Source: Kribbella soli (lineage in GTDB: Bacteria > Actinomycetota > Actinomycetes > Propionibacteriales > Kribbellaceae). Taken from it: a stretch of DNA of 64,000 bases. The position numbers were made by a program, and so were the translations under genes. The stretch is from positions 682,001 to 746,000 of the forward strand of contig NZ_SJJZ01000002.1 in assembly GCF_004331345.1 (NCBI RefSeq), given 5' to 3'. Position 1 is the stretch's first letter; each line of letters opens with the position of its first letter. Positions 16,039 through 24,675 of this stretch are shown one piece after another. The notes under the pieces are model-generated. The model saw only the letters and a list, made by a program, of their open reading frames with translations. It did not search any database and had not been told where the DNA came from.

Positions 16039-17439
16039 CTAGTCGGCTGCCGCCGGGGTTTCGGTGCGCTGGGGGCTGGGCGACGAGGTTTCAGGTGGCG
16101 GAGTACTCGTCGTGGGAGTGCTGCTGGTCGGCGTGCTTGACGGGGAGTCTCCCGTCGAAGGCGTTCCTCGGGTGGAAGCGCTCGGCGTGGCGCTGCTCCG
16201 GGTGGGCACGCTCGGCGATTCCGTACCCGGCGACGATGTATCGGTCACCGACGTACTGGGCGTAGGAGTGCTCGGCGTTACCTGTTCAGAGGTGCCTTGC
16301 GATGGGCGAGCCGAGGTGGCCTTCGTGCGATCCGGCTGGTTCGCGCCGGTCGATGCCGTTCTCGTCGCGGTGGCGTTCGGCTTCGGCGTACTGGGGCTGC
16401 TTTGAGGACCGACCTCGGTCGTCGGGGGCAACCTGGTGTCGTTGCCGTTGAGTAGGACGCCGGCCAGCACGGCCCCTCCTGTCGCGAGGACGGCGATCCC
16501 CCCGACGAGAAGTGACTTCCTTCGTGTCCGGGTCGGCGTTTCCGGCACGTCGAGTGGTGGCTGCGTGGCGGTGACGACCGGGTCGTTCGCTGCCATAGCT
16601 GCCGAGGACATGGCAAGGCCGAGAGCACCTGCCGGCAGCTGAGCACGCAAGGCGCCGCCCGCGATCTCGGCTGCGGACGGACGGTCAGCGGCATCCTTCG
16701 CGAGCATCCGCAGCAGAACATGCTCGAACGATCCGGCCAGCTCGGGGCGGGCCGAACTCGGCGGCGTCGGAGCGGTGTCGACGTGCTGGTAGAGAATCGC
16801 CGCCGGGTGCTCCGCCGTGAACGGAGGCTGACCGGCAACCAGTTGATAGAGCACGCAACCCAGCGCGTACACATCGGCTGCCTTCCCCGCCTGCTCACCC
16901 TTCGCCCGCTCGGGGGCGAGGTAGTGCGTGCTACCGACGATCTGGCCCGTCGCCGTGAGCGTGCTCGCCCCTTCTCCTGGAAGGTGAGCGATGCCGAAAT
17001 CCGCGACCTTCACGGTCCCGTCCGCCGTCACCAGCAGGTTGCCCGGTTTCACGTCACGATGGACGACATCCTCCCGGTGCGCCGCGGCCAGGCCCGCGGC
17101 CGCCTGTTCGACGATGTCGATCGCACGATCCTTCGGCAGCGGTCCGTGTTGAGCGAGCTCCGCGGCGACGGTGCGGCCTTCGACCAGCTCCATCACCAAG
17201 AAGAAACCTTCGTCGTGAGGACCGAAGTCGTACACCGAGACCACGTGCGGGTCGCTCAACCTCGCGGCAGCTCGCGCCTCCCGCTGAAATCGTTCGCCCG
17301 CTCTGGCGTTCTGATCAGACGGCAGCAGCAACTTGACCGCGACCACCCGCCCCAGCAGTTCATCCGTGGCACGGAACACTTCCCCCATGCCGCCCCGACC
17401 AACAGACGGCCCCAACCTGTACCGCTCAGCAATAAGCAT
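16039..17439 (-). CDS. Transmembrane Ser/Thr protein kinase with Ser/Thr/Pro-rich exterior
   Basis: A 466-residue eukaryotic-type kinase. Visible motifs: glycine loop GRGGMGEVF (14-22), catalytic lysine AVKLL (K36), HRDVKPGN (127-134, D129), DFGIA (147-151) and APE (in YLAPERAKG). After the kinase domain (to about 265) comes a juxtamembrane segment, one membrane helix (LLVGGIAVLATGGAVLAGVLL near 300-320), and an extracellular tail of about 140 residues made of Ser, Thr and Pro with no PASTA or other sensor domain. The tail probably crosses the wall as a stalk or is glycosylated. ATG at 17439 chosen because the glycine loop follows at the normal distance; the frame is open a little further upstream. 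Confidence 0.9.
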   Translation of the reverse strand: MLIAERYRLGPSVGRGGMGEVFRATDELLGRVVAVKLLLPSDQNARAGERFQREARAAARLSDPHVVSVYDFGPHDEGFFLVMELVEGRTVAAELAQHGPLPKDRAIDIVEQAAAGLAAAHREDVVHRDVKPGNLLVTADGTVKVADFGIAHLPGEGASTLTATGQIVGSTHYLAPERAKGEQAGKAADVYALGCVLYQLVAGQPPFTAEHPAAILYQHVDTAPTPPSSARPELAGSFEHVLLRMLAKDAADRPSAAEIAGGALRAQLPAGALGLAMSSAAMAANDPVVTATQPPLDVPETPTRTRRKSLLVGGIAVLATGGAVLAGVLLNGNDTRLPPTTEVGPQSSPSTPKPNATATRTASTGANQPDRTKATSARPSQGTSEQVTPSTPTPSTSVTDTSSPGTESPSVPTRSSATPSASTRGTPSTGDSPSSTPTSSTPTTSTPPPETSSPSPQRTETPAAAD

Positions 17440-17542
17440 CCAGATCCCCGTACCCAGCCCAACCGCAAACGAACCCGTGACGACCCCCACCTGGCGACTG
17501 CATCGCGTTCTCCGCAGAGAGATCGCGGATTAAGGTGGGCCA

Positions 17543-17938
17543 ATGGATCATAAGACGGCTCAGGACTGGCTCGACCGGTACGTCGAGGCGTGGACGTCCT
17601 ACGATCCGAGCGACATTGCGGACCTGTTCAGCGAGAACATCGCGTACCGCTACCACCCGTACGACGAAGCGATCGCCGGCCGGGACGCCGTCGTCGCATC
17701 TTGGCTAGGACAGAGCGCGTCGAACGACGCCTCCACCCGCGACGCACCCGGCACCTACGAGGCCGAATACTCGCCGGTCGCGGTCGACGGCGACACCGTG
17801 GTGGCCACCGGCACCTCGCGCTACCGCGAAGTACCTGACGGCCCCATCGTCCGCACCTACGCGAACTGCTTCATCATGCAATTCGACGACGAAGGACGCT
17901 GCCGCGAGTTCACCGAGTACTACCTCCGCCACCCCTGA
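17543..17938 (+). CDS. SnoaL-like nuclear-transport-factor-2 family protein
   Basis: A 131-residue NTF2-fold protein: AQDWLDRYVEAWTSYDPSDIADLFSENIAYRYHP is the typical opening, followed by GRDAVVASWL and the closing FIMQFDDEGRCREFTEYYLRHP. This subgroup often acts as a small ligand-binding or hydratase-like domain; no catalytic set can be assigned here. It is divergent from the kinase gene across 103 bp. Confidence 0.8.
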   Translation: MDHKTAQDWLDRYVEAWTSYDPSDIADLFSENIAYRYHPYDEAIAGRDAVVASWLGQSASNDASTRDAPGTYEAEYSPVAVDGDTVVATGTSRYREVPDGPIVRTYANCFIMQFDDEGRCREFTEYYLRHP

Positions 17939-18221
17939 ACGCACCAGGCTACGACCGCTCGCACTAGGTGAATCCGACAGCGACGGCCGGCGACTGGGAC
18001 ATCGGATGGCCCGGCGCTCCAGGCCGATGCGTGTGGTCAAGTGCGTGTCCCTCCTCGGACACACAACTCATTCACACGGTCGGCCTCAAGCTCTTGCCGA
18101 CTGAGACGGTTCGTCCGGTAGCCCTGCGGGTGCCGCGTTGTGCTGCTCACGCGACTCGACCGGATCCCAGCCCGATGCTCGAGGTGAGTGACTTGCTGTC
18201 GATCTTATTCGGATCCTGCCG

Positions 18222-18391
18222 TCAGGTGGCGGAGAAGTAGTGGCCGTTGTCCAGGTCGGCGAGCAGGCTGGGGTGAGGGCCGCAGCCGTGTCCGATCGGG
18301 CCAGGCCGGTGACCTCGTGCCCGGCGGCGATCAGCTCGGGGATGATGTACGAACCGGAATGGCCGGTCCCGCCAGCGACGAAAACGCGCAC
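18222..18391 (-). pseudogene. Internally deleted extended-SDR (NAD-epimerase) remnant
   Basis: From an ATG at 18391 the first 40 codons read as a perfect Rossmann start, MRVFVAGGTGHSGSYIIPEL then IAAGHEVTGLARSD. Homologues run to about 300 residues, but here, after a frame change near 18270, the sequence reads HPSLLADLDNGHYFSAT and a stop at 18222, which is a typical C-terminal end of this same family. The middle of about 230 codons is missing. I read it as one gene that lost its interior by deletion and slipped frame. Confidence 0.65.
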
Positions 18392-18443
18392 GCTACTGCT
18401 CCTTGCGAATGAGGTGGCACGAGAAGTGGTGGTGCGGGTGGGC

Positions 18444-19064
18444 TCAGCTGAGAACGCTGACGCCGAGAGAGAAGTTGAAGTTCCCGACGCCGTTGCTGGC
18501 CAGGCCCATCGTCAGCAGGCCTGCTCCCTCCAGCCAGCGCGCCATCGTCAGGCCGCCGGAGTCCAGCGGGCGCAGCCCGAGGCTCTCGATGAATGTCGAC
18601 ACGCGTGCCTTTGCCTGCGCGTCGTCGCCGGCGATGAAGACGTCGGGTCGGCCCTGCTCCAGGACATTACGGAAGACGGTGTTGAAGGCCTTCACCACGC
18701 TGGCGCCGGCCGGGGCGACCTTGGCGACTTCCTGCGCGATCGAGGTCTCCTCGCTGTGGGCCAGCCCGTCGAACGTGGCGTTGAAGGGGTTGCTGATGTC
18801 GACGATGACCTTGCCCGCGAGGGCGTCTCCGTACTCGACGACGACCGGAACGACGCCGTTGTACAACAGGGCCGTGATGACGACGTCCCCGGCCGGTACG
18901 GCGCCCCACTTTCCCGCCTTCGCACCGCTTCCGAGAGCCTTGGCGAGGTCATCGGCCTTGGACTGATCGCGGCCCATGACCTCGACGGTGTTGCCGCCCG
19001 CGACCGCCAGCGTGCCGATGGTACGGGCCATGTTCCCCGTACCGATCAGGGTGATGCTGCTCAT
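18444..19064 (-). CDS. F420/NADP oxidoreductase-like NAD(P)-binding protein
   Basis: A 206-residue single-domain dehydrogenase of the NADPH-dependent F420 reductase (Fno-like) superfamily. The motif ITLIGTGNMARTIGTLAVAGG (residues 4-24) binds the dinucleotide, with VEVMGRDQSK at the second strand favouring NADP, and KVIVDISNPFN plus VVKAFNTVF mark the family core. Whether it uses F420 is not shown by sequence; many relatives are annotated NAD(P)-binding only. It follows the SDR gene, 57 bp downstream, in the same direction, so the two are probably co-transcribed. Confidence 0.8.
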   Translation of the reverse strand: MSSITLIGTGNMARTIGTLAVAGGNTVEVMGRDQSKADDLAKALGSGAKAGKWGAVPAGDVVITALLYNGVVPVVVEYGDALAGKVIVDISNPFNATFDGLAHSEETSIAQEVAKVAPAGASVVKAFNTVFRNVLEQGRPDVFIAGDDAQAKARVSTFIESLGLRPLDSGGLTMARWLEGAGLLTMGLASNGVGNFNFSLGVSVLS

Positions 19065-19121
19065 GAGGTGTGCTCTCTTCCTGGCTGTTGTGGTGTGCCC
19101 ACGGCATTCCTGGTGTGTGGT

Positions 19122-19856
19122 TCAGATGGCGGTGGTGCCGCCGTCGGTGACCAGTTCCAGGCCGTTGACGTAGCTGGAGTCGTCGGAGGCGAGGAACAAA
19201 GCGACGGTGGCGATTTCGTCGGGGCGGCCCATCTGTCCTCGGGGGATGAGGGACTCGAATGCGGCCTTGGTTGCCTCGTCGAACAGTTCTTCCTGTTTGG
19301 CGGTCGCGACCTGGCCGGGGGTCAGGACGTTGACCCGGATCTTGCGGTCGCGCAGTTCGTTGAGCCAGACGCGGGCCCAGGCCTGCTGGACGGCTTTGCT
19401 TCCCGCGTAGAGGCTCCAGCCGGGGAAGGCGCCGAGTGAGGCGTTGGATCCGGTCATGAAGATCGAGCCGTTGTCGTTGATCAGCGGCAGCGCCTTCTGC
19501 ACGGTGAACAGGGTGCCGCGCGCGTTGAGCCAGAAGGCGCGGTGGAACTGTTCCTCGGTGATCTCGCCGAGGACGGCCGGTTCGCCCATCCCGGCGCTGG
19601 CCCACAGCACGTCGATCGAGCCCTTTTCCCGCTTGACGGTGTCGTACAAGCGATCCAGGTCGTCCAGTTCGGCCGCGTCGCCCTGGACGGCGGTGACGTT
19701 GCGGCCGATCAGCTTGACGGCGTCATCCAGTGCTTCCTGCCGCCGGGCCTGGATGAAGACGTGCGCACCTTCCTCGACGAACAGCTTGGCGCCGGCCAGT
19801 GCCATGCCGGTGGATCCACCGGTGATAACGGCTACCTTGCCATCGAGCTTTCCCAC
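19122..19856 (-). CDS. Short-chain dehydrogenase/reductase
   Basis: A 244-residue classical SDR. It has the cofactor loop GGSTGMALAGAKLF, where the usual GIG is replaced by GMA, then the NAG-like segment ASAGMGE, the catalytic Ser in TGSNASLGAF and the Tyr-x3-Lys in YAGSK. The end (NGLELVTDGGTTAI) is typical. The GTG at 19856 has GGAG close upstream; extending the frame adds 36 unlikely residues. It is divergent from a LysR gene, a standard regulator-target pair, and is followed by the Fno-like gene. Confidence 0.88.
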   Translation of the reverse strand: MGKLDGKVAVITGGSTGMALAGAKLFVEEGAHVFIQARRQEALDDAVKLIGRNVTAVQGDAAELDDLDRLYDTVKREKGSIDVLWASAGMGEPAVLGEITEEQFHRAFWLNARGTLFTVQKALPLINDNGSIFMTGSNASLGAFPGWSLYAGSKAVQQAWARVWLNELRDRKIRVNVLTPGQVATAKQEELFDEATKAAFESLIPRGQMGRPDEIATVALFLASDDSSYVNGLELVTDGGTTAI

Positions 19857-19895
19857 GATCACTCCATAGGTATTGATGGATATCCGAAACAATTC

Positions 19896-19932
19896 GGTTC
19901 TTATACGCGCTAACGAAAAGGGTTCCTTATAC
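19896..19932. promoter_or_regulatory. Repeated motif between SDR and LysR genes
   Basis: GGTTCTTATAC (19896-19906) and GGTTCCTTATAC (19921-19932) are direct repeats 25 bp apart, start to start. Just before the first, CCGAA-ACAA-TTCGG (19884-19897) is a perfect inverted repeat. On the minus strand the repeats contain TATAAG elements that could be -10 boxes for the SDR gene. Good candidates for LysR binding sites. Confidence 0.45.
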
Positions 19933-20038
19933 CGAATTCGCTCGGGCCCCATTAACGATGCCATTGGTATTCGTGGGTGTCCAAGACCTCTTTCGGCCGT
20001 GGCGATACCCTGGAGGCATCGCCGGACCGGGAGGCTCC

Positions 20039-20938
20039 ATGGATCTGGACCTGCGCAAGTTGCGCTACTTCGTCACCGTCGCCGACCGGCTGCACTTCGG
20101 CCGCGCCGCCGATGAGCTGCACATCGCGCAGCCGGCGCTCAGCCGGCAGATCCGCGCTCTGGAAAAGGATCTCGGCGCTTCGCTGTTCACCAGAGACAGC
20201 CACGGCGTAGCGCTGACCGACGCCGGCCGGCAACTGCTGGACGACGCCGGTCCGCTGCTCGCCTCCGCGCAGGCGATCCGCCGCCGGGTGTCGGTGGCCG
20301 CCCGCGGCAGCCGGCGGCTGGCGGTCGGCTTCCGGACCGGCATCCCGGTCATCCCGGCGGCCCGGGCGTTCGAGGCCCGACATCCGGACGTGGTCCTGGA
20401 CGTGCAGCGGATCGAATGGGACGACCAGGCCCTGATGCTGCTCGACGGCCGCATCGACGTCGGCTATGTGCGGCTACCCATCGACGAGACCGGCCTGCGC
20501 GTGACCCCGCTGTACACCGAGCCGCTCATGGTGGTGCTGCCCGCAGACCACCGGTTGGCCGGCAAGGAGCAGGTCACCGAGGCCGACCTGGCCGGTGAAC
20601 CGCTGGTCTGGCATGCCGACCCGAGCACGCAGCCCACCCGGCGCCCGCACCCCGACTCCGGGCTCCGCGTGCGCGGCGTGGAAGAGAAACTCGAGCACGT
20701 CGCGGCCGGCCGGGGCATCTCGTTCGTGGCGCGTTCGGAGACAGTGTTCTACTCACGTCCGGACATCAGCTACGTCCCCATCCCGGAACTCGCGCCCGAA
20801 CAGGTGTGCCTCGCGATGGCGGCATCGCGCACCTCGCCGCTGGCCAACGACTTCTTCACCGCGGCGCAAGCGACAGCCGAGATCACAGCAGAATGCGGAA
20901 GCTACGACCTGGGTGCGGCTGAGTCGTCGAAGATGTGA
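20039..20938 (+). CDS. LysR-family transcriptional regulator
   Basis: A 299-residue LysR regulator: N-terminal winged HTH (MDLDLRKLRYFVTVADRLHF then AADELHIAQPALSRQIRALE, residues 1-60), linker helix, and a two-lobed effector domain from about 90 on. The second half lobes carry LMVVLPADHRLAGKEQV and AAGRGISFVARS, which are typical. The start is the ATG after GGGAGG (20028-20033); upstream in-frame codons lack a ribosome binding site. Divergent from the SDR gene, its probable target. Effector unknown. Confidence 0.9.
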   Translation: MDLDLRKLRYFVTVADRLHFGRAADELHIAQPALSRQIRALEKDLGASLFTRDSHGVALTDAGRQLLDDAGPLLASAQAIRRRVSVAARGSRRLAVGFRTGIPVIPAARAFEARHPDVVLDVQRIEWDDQALMLLDGRIDVGYVRLPIDETGLRVTPLYTEPLMVVLPADHRLAGKEQVTEADLAGEPLVWHADPSTQPTRRPHPDSGLRVRGVEEKLEHVAAGRGISFVARSETVFYSRPDISYVPIPELAPEQVCLAMAASRTSPLANDFFTAAQATAEITAECGSYDLGAAESSKM

Positions 20939-20962
20939 TCCCGCCCGGGGTCAGCCACCGGT

Positions 20963-23479
20963 TCACTGGCGAGGTTTTGGTCGTTTGGTGGGGGTGGCGG
21001 TGAGTGGGTCTTCCGGCCACGGATGGCGGGGGTAGCGGGCTCGCAGGTCGGCTCGGACCTGGGGATAGCCCTGCTTCCAGAAAGAGGCGAGATCGCTGGT
21101 GATCGCGACCGGGCGCCGTGCGGGCGACAGTAGGTGCAGAACGACTGGGACACGACCGTCCGCGACGGCTGGAGTGGCAGTCCAGCCGAATACCTCCTGC
21201 AGCTTCACAGCCAGGACCGGCGGCTCGACACCGTCGTACGCGAGTCGCACGTCAGAGCCCGATGGCACCCGAAGCCGTTCCGGTGCGAGTTCGCCGAACC
21301 GGGCTGCCGCGGGCCATGGCAGTAGTCGCCTGAGCGCCGAAGCCACGTCGATGTGGGCGAGATCGCGCGCGCCTCGCACCGACGCGAGCTCGGTACCCAG
21401 CCATTCGTCGAGATCGGCCAGGAGCGCCTCGTCGTCGACCGCGGGCCACGGGGATCCGAGGTGGGCATGGCAGAACGCAAGCCGCTCCCGCAAGGCGAGT
21501 GCGGCCTCCGACCAGCGCAGTACGGACAGACCACTGCGCCGGATACCGTCGCGGACAGCCGCTTGGACCAGTAGCCGGTCGGGCTTTGCCAGCGGGACGT
21601 CGTTGAGCACGATCGCGCCGAGTGCCTCAACACGCCGCGTCACGATCCGGCCGTCGTCCCAGCGGATCTGGTCGGTGGTCGAGACGAGGTCGCCTGCGAT
21701 GTCTCGCGCGGTCTGCTCATCGATCGGCGCCGCGGAACGGATCCTGGCGTCGGCGCGACCGGGTGCCCGGTCAGCAGCCGCGATCGCCAGCCAGGTCGTC
21801 GTCCGCAACGGCGACTGCGGATCCAGCGCAGCACCCGTACCACCAGCCATCTGGTACGTCGCCAGATCGGCCCCCCGGACCCGCGCAATCCGATCCGGGT
21901 ACGCCAGCCCCACCACAACCCCCACCGCAAGATCATCCGGTACGGCGCCCGTCTCCCGCCGTACTCCATCTCCACCCAACGGGTCGCCTCGGCCCAGGCG
22001 CTTCGTTTGTTCTCGCCAGCGGGCCGTAGCTCCGCGATCCTGGCCACGGCGGAGGGCCCGCCAGCGGGCCGGCAGATCATCGCCGAAGTCGCGACCGGAG
22101 TCGTCCGAGAGCATCGCGACGACCTCGCGCGCCCGATCGGCGCCGACCCGCGGCGTCCCGTCCAGCAACGCACGAGCCAACCGAGGATGCGCCCCGATCG
22201 CCGCCATCCGCCGTCCCCGCTCGGTGATCCGGCCACCGTCGTCAACGGCATCGAGGCGGCGCAGCAGTTCGGCGGCCGCGGTCATCGCCACCACCGGCGG
22301 GGCCTCCAGCAACGTCAGACCGGCTCCGGCAGACGCACCCCACGCCGCCAGGTCGAGGGCGAAGCCTGCCAGATCGGCGATCGCGATCTCCGGCGCCGGA
22401 TGATCGTCGAGATGCGAGTGGTCGGTGGCAGACCAGCACCGATAGACCCGGCCAGGCGCCTCCCGCCCGGCGCGACCCGCTCGCTGGTCGGCCGACGATC
22501 TCGAAACCCGACAGGTGACCAACGCACCGAGGCCCCGCGATTGATCGGTCCGCGGCTCCCGGGCAAGACCCGAGTCGACCACGACCCTGACTCCAGGCAC
22601 CGTCAGCGAACTCTCCGCAACCGACGTCGTGACCACGATCCGACGAGTGGCGGCCGGCGTCAACGCGCGCTCCTGTTCAGCCCTGGACTGGCGACCGAAC
22701 AACGGCAGAACATTCTGACCGGCCAACCGGCGAGTCACGCCGTTGATCTCGGCCTCCCCCGGCACGAACACGAGGATGTCGCCGTCGTTCTCGGTCAGTG
22801 CACGCCGGACGACGGCCGCGATGTGATCCAGCAATCGCGGGTCGACCCGCCCACCGGGAAGCAGCGGCACGGGGACCGGTGGCGGGGCCCACTCGATCGC
22901 CACGTCGAACAGTGCCGCGGACGCGGTGATCACTGGGGCCGGAACGTCGCTGCCCAATGCGCGACTCAGCCTGCTCGTGTCCGCCGTGGCCGAGGTCGCA
23001 ACGATCGCCAGGTCCTCCCGAAGATTCGCCCGGATGTCGACGCAGAACGCGAGCAGCAGATCGGCGTCGAGGTGCCGCTCGTGGCACTCGTCGATCACAA
23101 TCGCGGCGACACCTGGCAGCTCCGGGTTCTGCTGCAGACGCCGTACGAGGAGCCCGGTCGTCACCACCTCGATACGGAGTCCTTTGCTGCCGCTGCGTTC
23201 GCCGCGCATCGCGTAGCCGATCCGCTGCCCTAGCGGTTCGCCGACCAGCATCGCCAGCCGGGTCGCAGCCGCGCGGGTTGCCATCCTTCGCGGCTCGGCG
23301 ACGATGATCGTGCCCCCGAGCGCGTCGCCCAGTGCAAGCGGCAACAGCGAGGTCTTCCCCGATCCGGGCGGCGCAACCAGCACAGCGGTACCGCGCGATC
23401 GCACCGCATCGACCGTGGCAGGCAGAACCGCCCGGACAGGCAGGTCCGCCCCCGGCACCGACGACTCAGGCAGCAACAC
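20963..23479 (-). CDS. hrpB: ATP-dependent helicase HrpB
   Basis: An 838-residue DEAH-type helicase with the full HrpB layout. Visible motifs: Walker A APPGSGKTSLLPLALG (36-51), motif Ia AEPRRMATRAAA, DECHERH (motif II), SATADTSRL (III), the helicase C-terminal part with TTSVAESSLTVPGV and QRAGRAGREAPGRVYR (VI), then the HrpB-specific C-terminal region ending near FWKQGYPQVRADLRARYPRHPWPEDP. That ending is the diagnostic family tail. HrpB is widespread in bacteria, with poorly defined RNA-related roles. Single gene; 24 bp from the end of the convergent LysR gene. Confidence 0.93.
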   Translation of the reverse strand: MLLPESSVPGADLPVRAVLPATVDAVRSRGTAVLVAPPGSGKTSLLPLALGDALGGTIIVAEPRRMATRAAATRLAMLVGEPLGQRIGYAMRGERSGSKGLRIEVVTTGLLVRRLQQNPELPGVAAIVIDECHERHLDADLLLAFCVDIRANLREDLAIVATSATADTSRLSRALGSDVPAPVITASAALFDVAIEWAPPPVPVPLLPGGRVDPRLLDHIAAVVRRALTENDGDILVFVPGEAEINGVTRRLAGQNVLPLFGRQSRAEQERALTPAATRRIVVTTSVAESSLTVPGVRVVVDSGLAREPRTDQSRGLGALVTCRVSRSSADQRAGRAGREAPGRVYRCWSATDHSHLDDHPAPEIAIADLAGFALDLAAWGASAGAGLTLLEAPPVVAMTAAAELLRRLDAVDDGGRITERGRRMAAIGAHPRLARALLDGTPRVGADRAREVVAMLSDDSGRDFGDDLPARWRALRRGQDRGATARWREQTKRLGRGDPLGGDGVRRETGAVPDDLAVGVVVGLAYPDRIARVRGADLATYQMAGGTGAALDPQSPLRTTTWLAIAAADRAPGRADARIRSAAPIDEQTARDIAGDLVSTTDQIRWDDGRIVTRRVEALGAIVLNDVPLAKPDRLLVQAAVRDGIRRSGLSVLRWSEAALALRERLAFCHAHLGSPWPAVDDEALLADLDEWLGTELASVRGARDLAHIDVASALRRLLPWPAAARFGELAPERLRVPSGSDVRLAYDGVEPPVLAVKLQEVFGWTATPAVADGRVPVVLHLLSPARRPVAITSDLASFWKQGYPQVRADLRARYPRHPWPEDPLTATPTKRPKPRQ

Positions 23480-23621
23480 GCCCCGACGCTAACCGATCAA
23501 GACGGCAGAGTCCCCCACCTACCCCCAAGCGGGTTCCACTGTCAACGGTTGTTCTGGGCAACTGACTCGCGGACGACGACCGGGCAGGGCAGCAAGGTCG
23601 GGTGGGTCGAGCCTGACCTTG

Positions 23622-23807
23622 GTGCACGTCGCGGCCTGCTCAGGCGGCGGCAACCAGAAGTGGCGCCAAGGCAACTTCGGCTCACTCATCAATCAAGCCT
23701 CCGGGCGGTGCCTGGACCTGCCCGAGGCCGACTTCACCAACGGCCGCCAACTGCAGATCTAGGACTGCGTCGGAACCCGCAACCAGAGCTGGGTCGGCCC
23801 GTCCTGA
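23622..23807 (+). pseudogene. Remnant of a ricin-type beta-trefoil lectin domain
   Basis: One frame reads ACSGGGNQKW, then INQASGRCLDLPEADFTNGR followed by QLQI, an in-frame TAG at 23760-23762, then DCVGTRNQSWVGPS and TGA. The two Q-x-W endings (NQKW and NQSW), GRCLDL and the spacing of about 40 residues are those of ricin B-type carbohydrate-binding repeats that end secreted actinobacterial glycoside hydrolases. Upstream the frame decays and no catalytic domain is found in the 120 bp to hrpB. A broken tail of a lost secreted enzyme. Confidence 0.7.
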
Positions 23808-23836
23808 CCCACCCGAGATCGGCCGCTGGCGTCACG

Positions 23837-24274
23837 TCATGAGGTCCGATGCTCGGCGAGGAGGGCGAGGCGGTGGAGGGTCTCGGTGTTTCGGGCGCCC
23901 AGGAACAGATCCTGCACCGGCGCAGGCAGCAATGACACCGGACCACCGGTCGCCTGCTCGAACATGACGAGACGACATCCCGTCTCCACGGTCGTCGCCC
24001 GGAACTCGACCTCGCCGTGTCCGGCCGGCCAGGCCCTGACGCGCAAGCGCAGGCGACTCAACGGCTCGTACTCCAGCACCGAGGTCGTGTCGTTGATCAG
24101 CACCGGCCAGGCGCCGACCGAATGGTGGATCTTCCCGCCGGGTTCCGGCCAGGGCGGATCGACGTCACGCACTCGGGACGCGCCGACGACCCAGGCGCCG
24201 TACGACCAGCCGTCGGTAAGGATCGCGAACACGTCGGCGGGGTCAGCTTTGATCAGAATTTCGTTCTCGCTCAC
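23837..24274 (-). CDS. SRPBCC-family protein
   Basis: A 145-residue START-like (SRPBCC) protein. It opens VSENEILIKADPADVFAILTDGWSYGAWVVG, then the usual strands with GGKIHHSVGAWPVLINDTTSV, and ends in the long C-terminal helix TETLHRLALLAEHR that closes the hydrophobic cavity. These proteins bind lipids or aromatic ligands. A GTG 11 codons further upstream is possible but lies inside the terminator hairpin of csbD, so the GTG at 24274 is preferred. Confidence 0.8.
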   Translation of the reverse strand: MSENEILIKADPADVFAILTDGWSYGAWVVGASRVRDVDPPWPEPGGKIHHSVGAWPVLINDTTSVLEYEPLSRLRLRVRAWPAGHGEVEFRATTVETGCRLVMFEQATGGPVSLLPAPVQDLFLGARNTETLHRLALLAEHRTS

Positions 24275-24306
24275 CCGCCACCGGTACCCCGGCGGAATCC
24301 GACGCA

Positions 24307-24338
24307 CAGGATCCCCGCTCGAGGGAGCGGGGATCCTG
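24307..24338 (-). terminator. Strong hairpin after csbD
   Basis: CAGGATCCCCGCTC (24307-24320) pairs perfectly with GAGCGGGGATCCTG (24325-24338) around a GAGG loop: a 14-bp GC-rich stem 21 bp after the csbD stop. No T-tract follows, as is common in actinobacterial terminators. Confidence 0.75.
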
Positions 24339-24359
24339 GAGCGCGACAGGGGCGGCGCG

Positions 24360-24533
24360 TCAGTCCTTGAATGCGTCCTTGACCTTCTCGCCGGCCTGCT
24401 TGAGGTCGGCCTTCGTCTTCTCCGCCTGGCCTTCGGCCTGCAGATCGCGATCGTCGGTCGCCTCCCCGGCCTTCTCCTTGATCTTGCCCTTCGCCGACTC
24501 TGCGGCGTTCTTCATCTTGTCGTCCATACCCAT
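24360..24533 (-). CDS. CsbD-family stress protein
   Basis: A 57-residue hydrophilic helical protein: MGMDDKMKNAAESAKGKIKE, then a KAGEATDDRDLQAEGQAEKT segment, ending KVKDAFKD. This is the CsbD pattern (general stress, sigma-B dependent in Bacillus; function unknown). GGGAGA lies 5 bp upstream of the first ATG at 24533; the ATG two codons later is an alternative. A stress-sigma-like promoter and a strong hairpin terminator bracket it, so it is probably transcribed alone. Confidence 0.9.
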   Translation of the reverse strand: MGMDDKMKNAAESAKGKIKEKAGEATDDRDLQAEGQAEKTKADLKQAGEKVKDAFKD

Positions 24534-24634
24534 TGGTGTCTCCCATCGTCGGTTCCGTCGCCGGCCGACAGACCGGCTTCGGATGAACGGGACCGCCCCC
24601 CAGACGGCGCTACTTCCATCGGCGCACCCATCCG

Positions 24635-24659
24635 GTACCCGTGGTCCACCCGATCAAGC
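24635..24659 (-). promoter_or_regulatory. SigB/SigF-like promoter for csbD
   Basis: On the minus strand GCTT (24659-24656), 15 bp, and GGGTAC (24640-24635) fit GNNT-N14-16-GGGTAY, about 100 bp upstream of csbD. It agrees with the sigma-B control known for CsbD in Bacillus, though no sigma factor gene is in the window. Confidence 0.5.
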
Positions 24660-24675
24660 CCGGAATCCGTTGCCT

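Noticed and set aside
18086..18391. A full-length small SDR protein at this locus
   Set aside because: The open frame loses SDR character after 40 codons; the C-terminal match lies in another frame, so it is described as a deleted gene.
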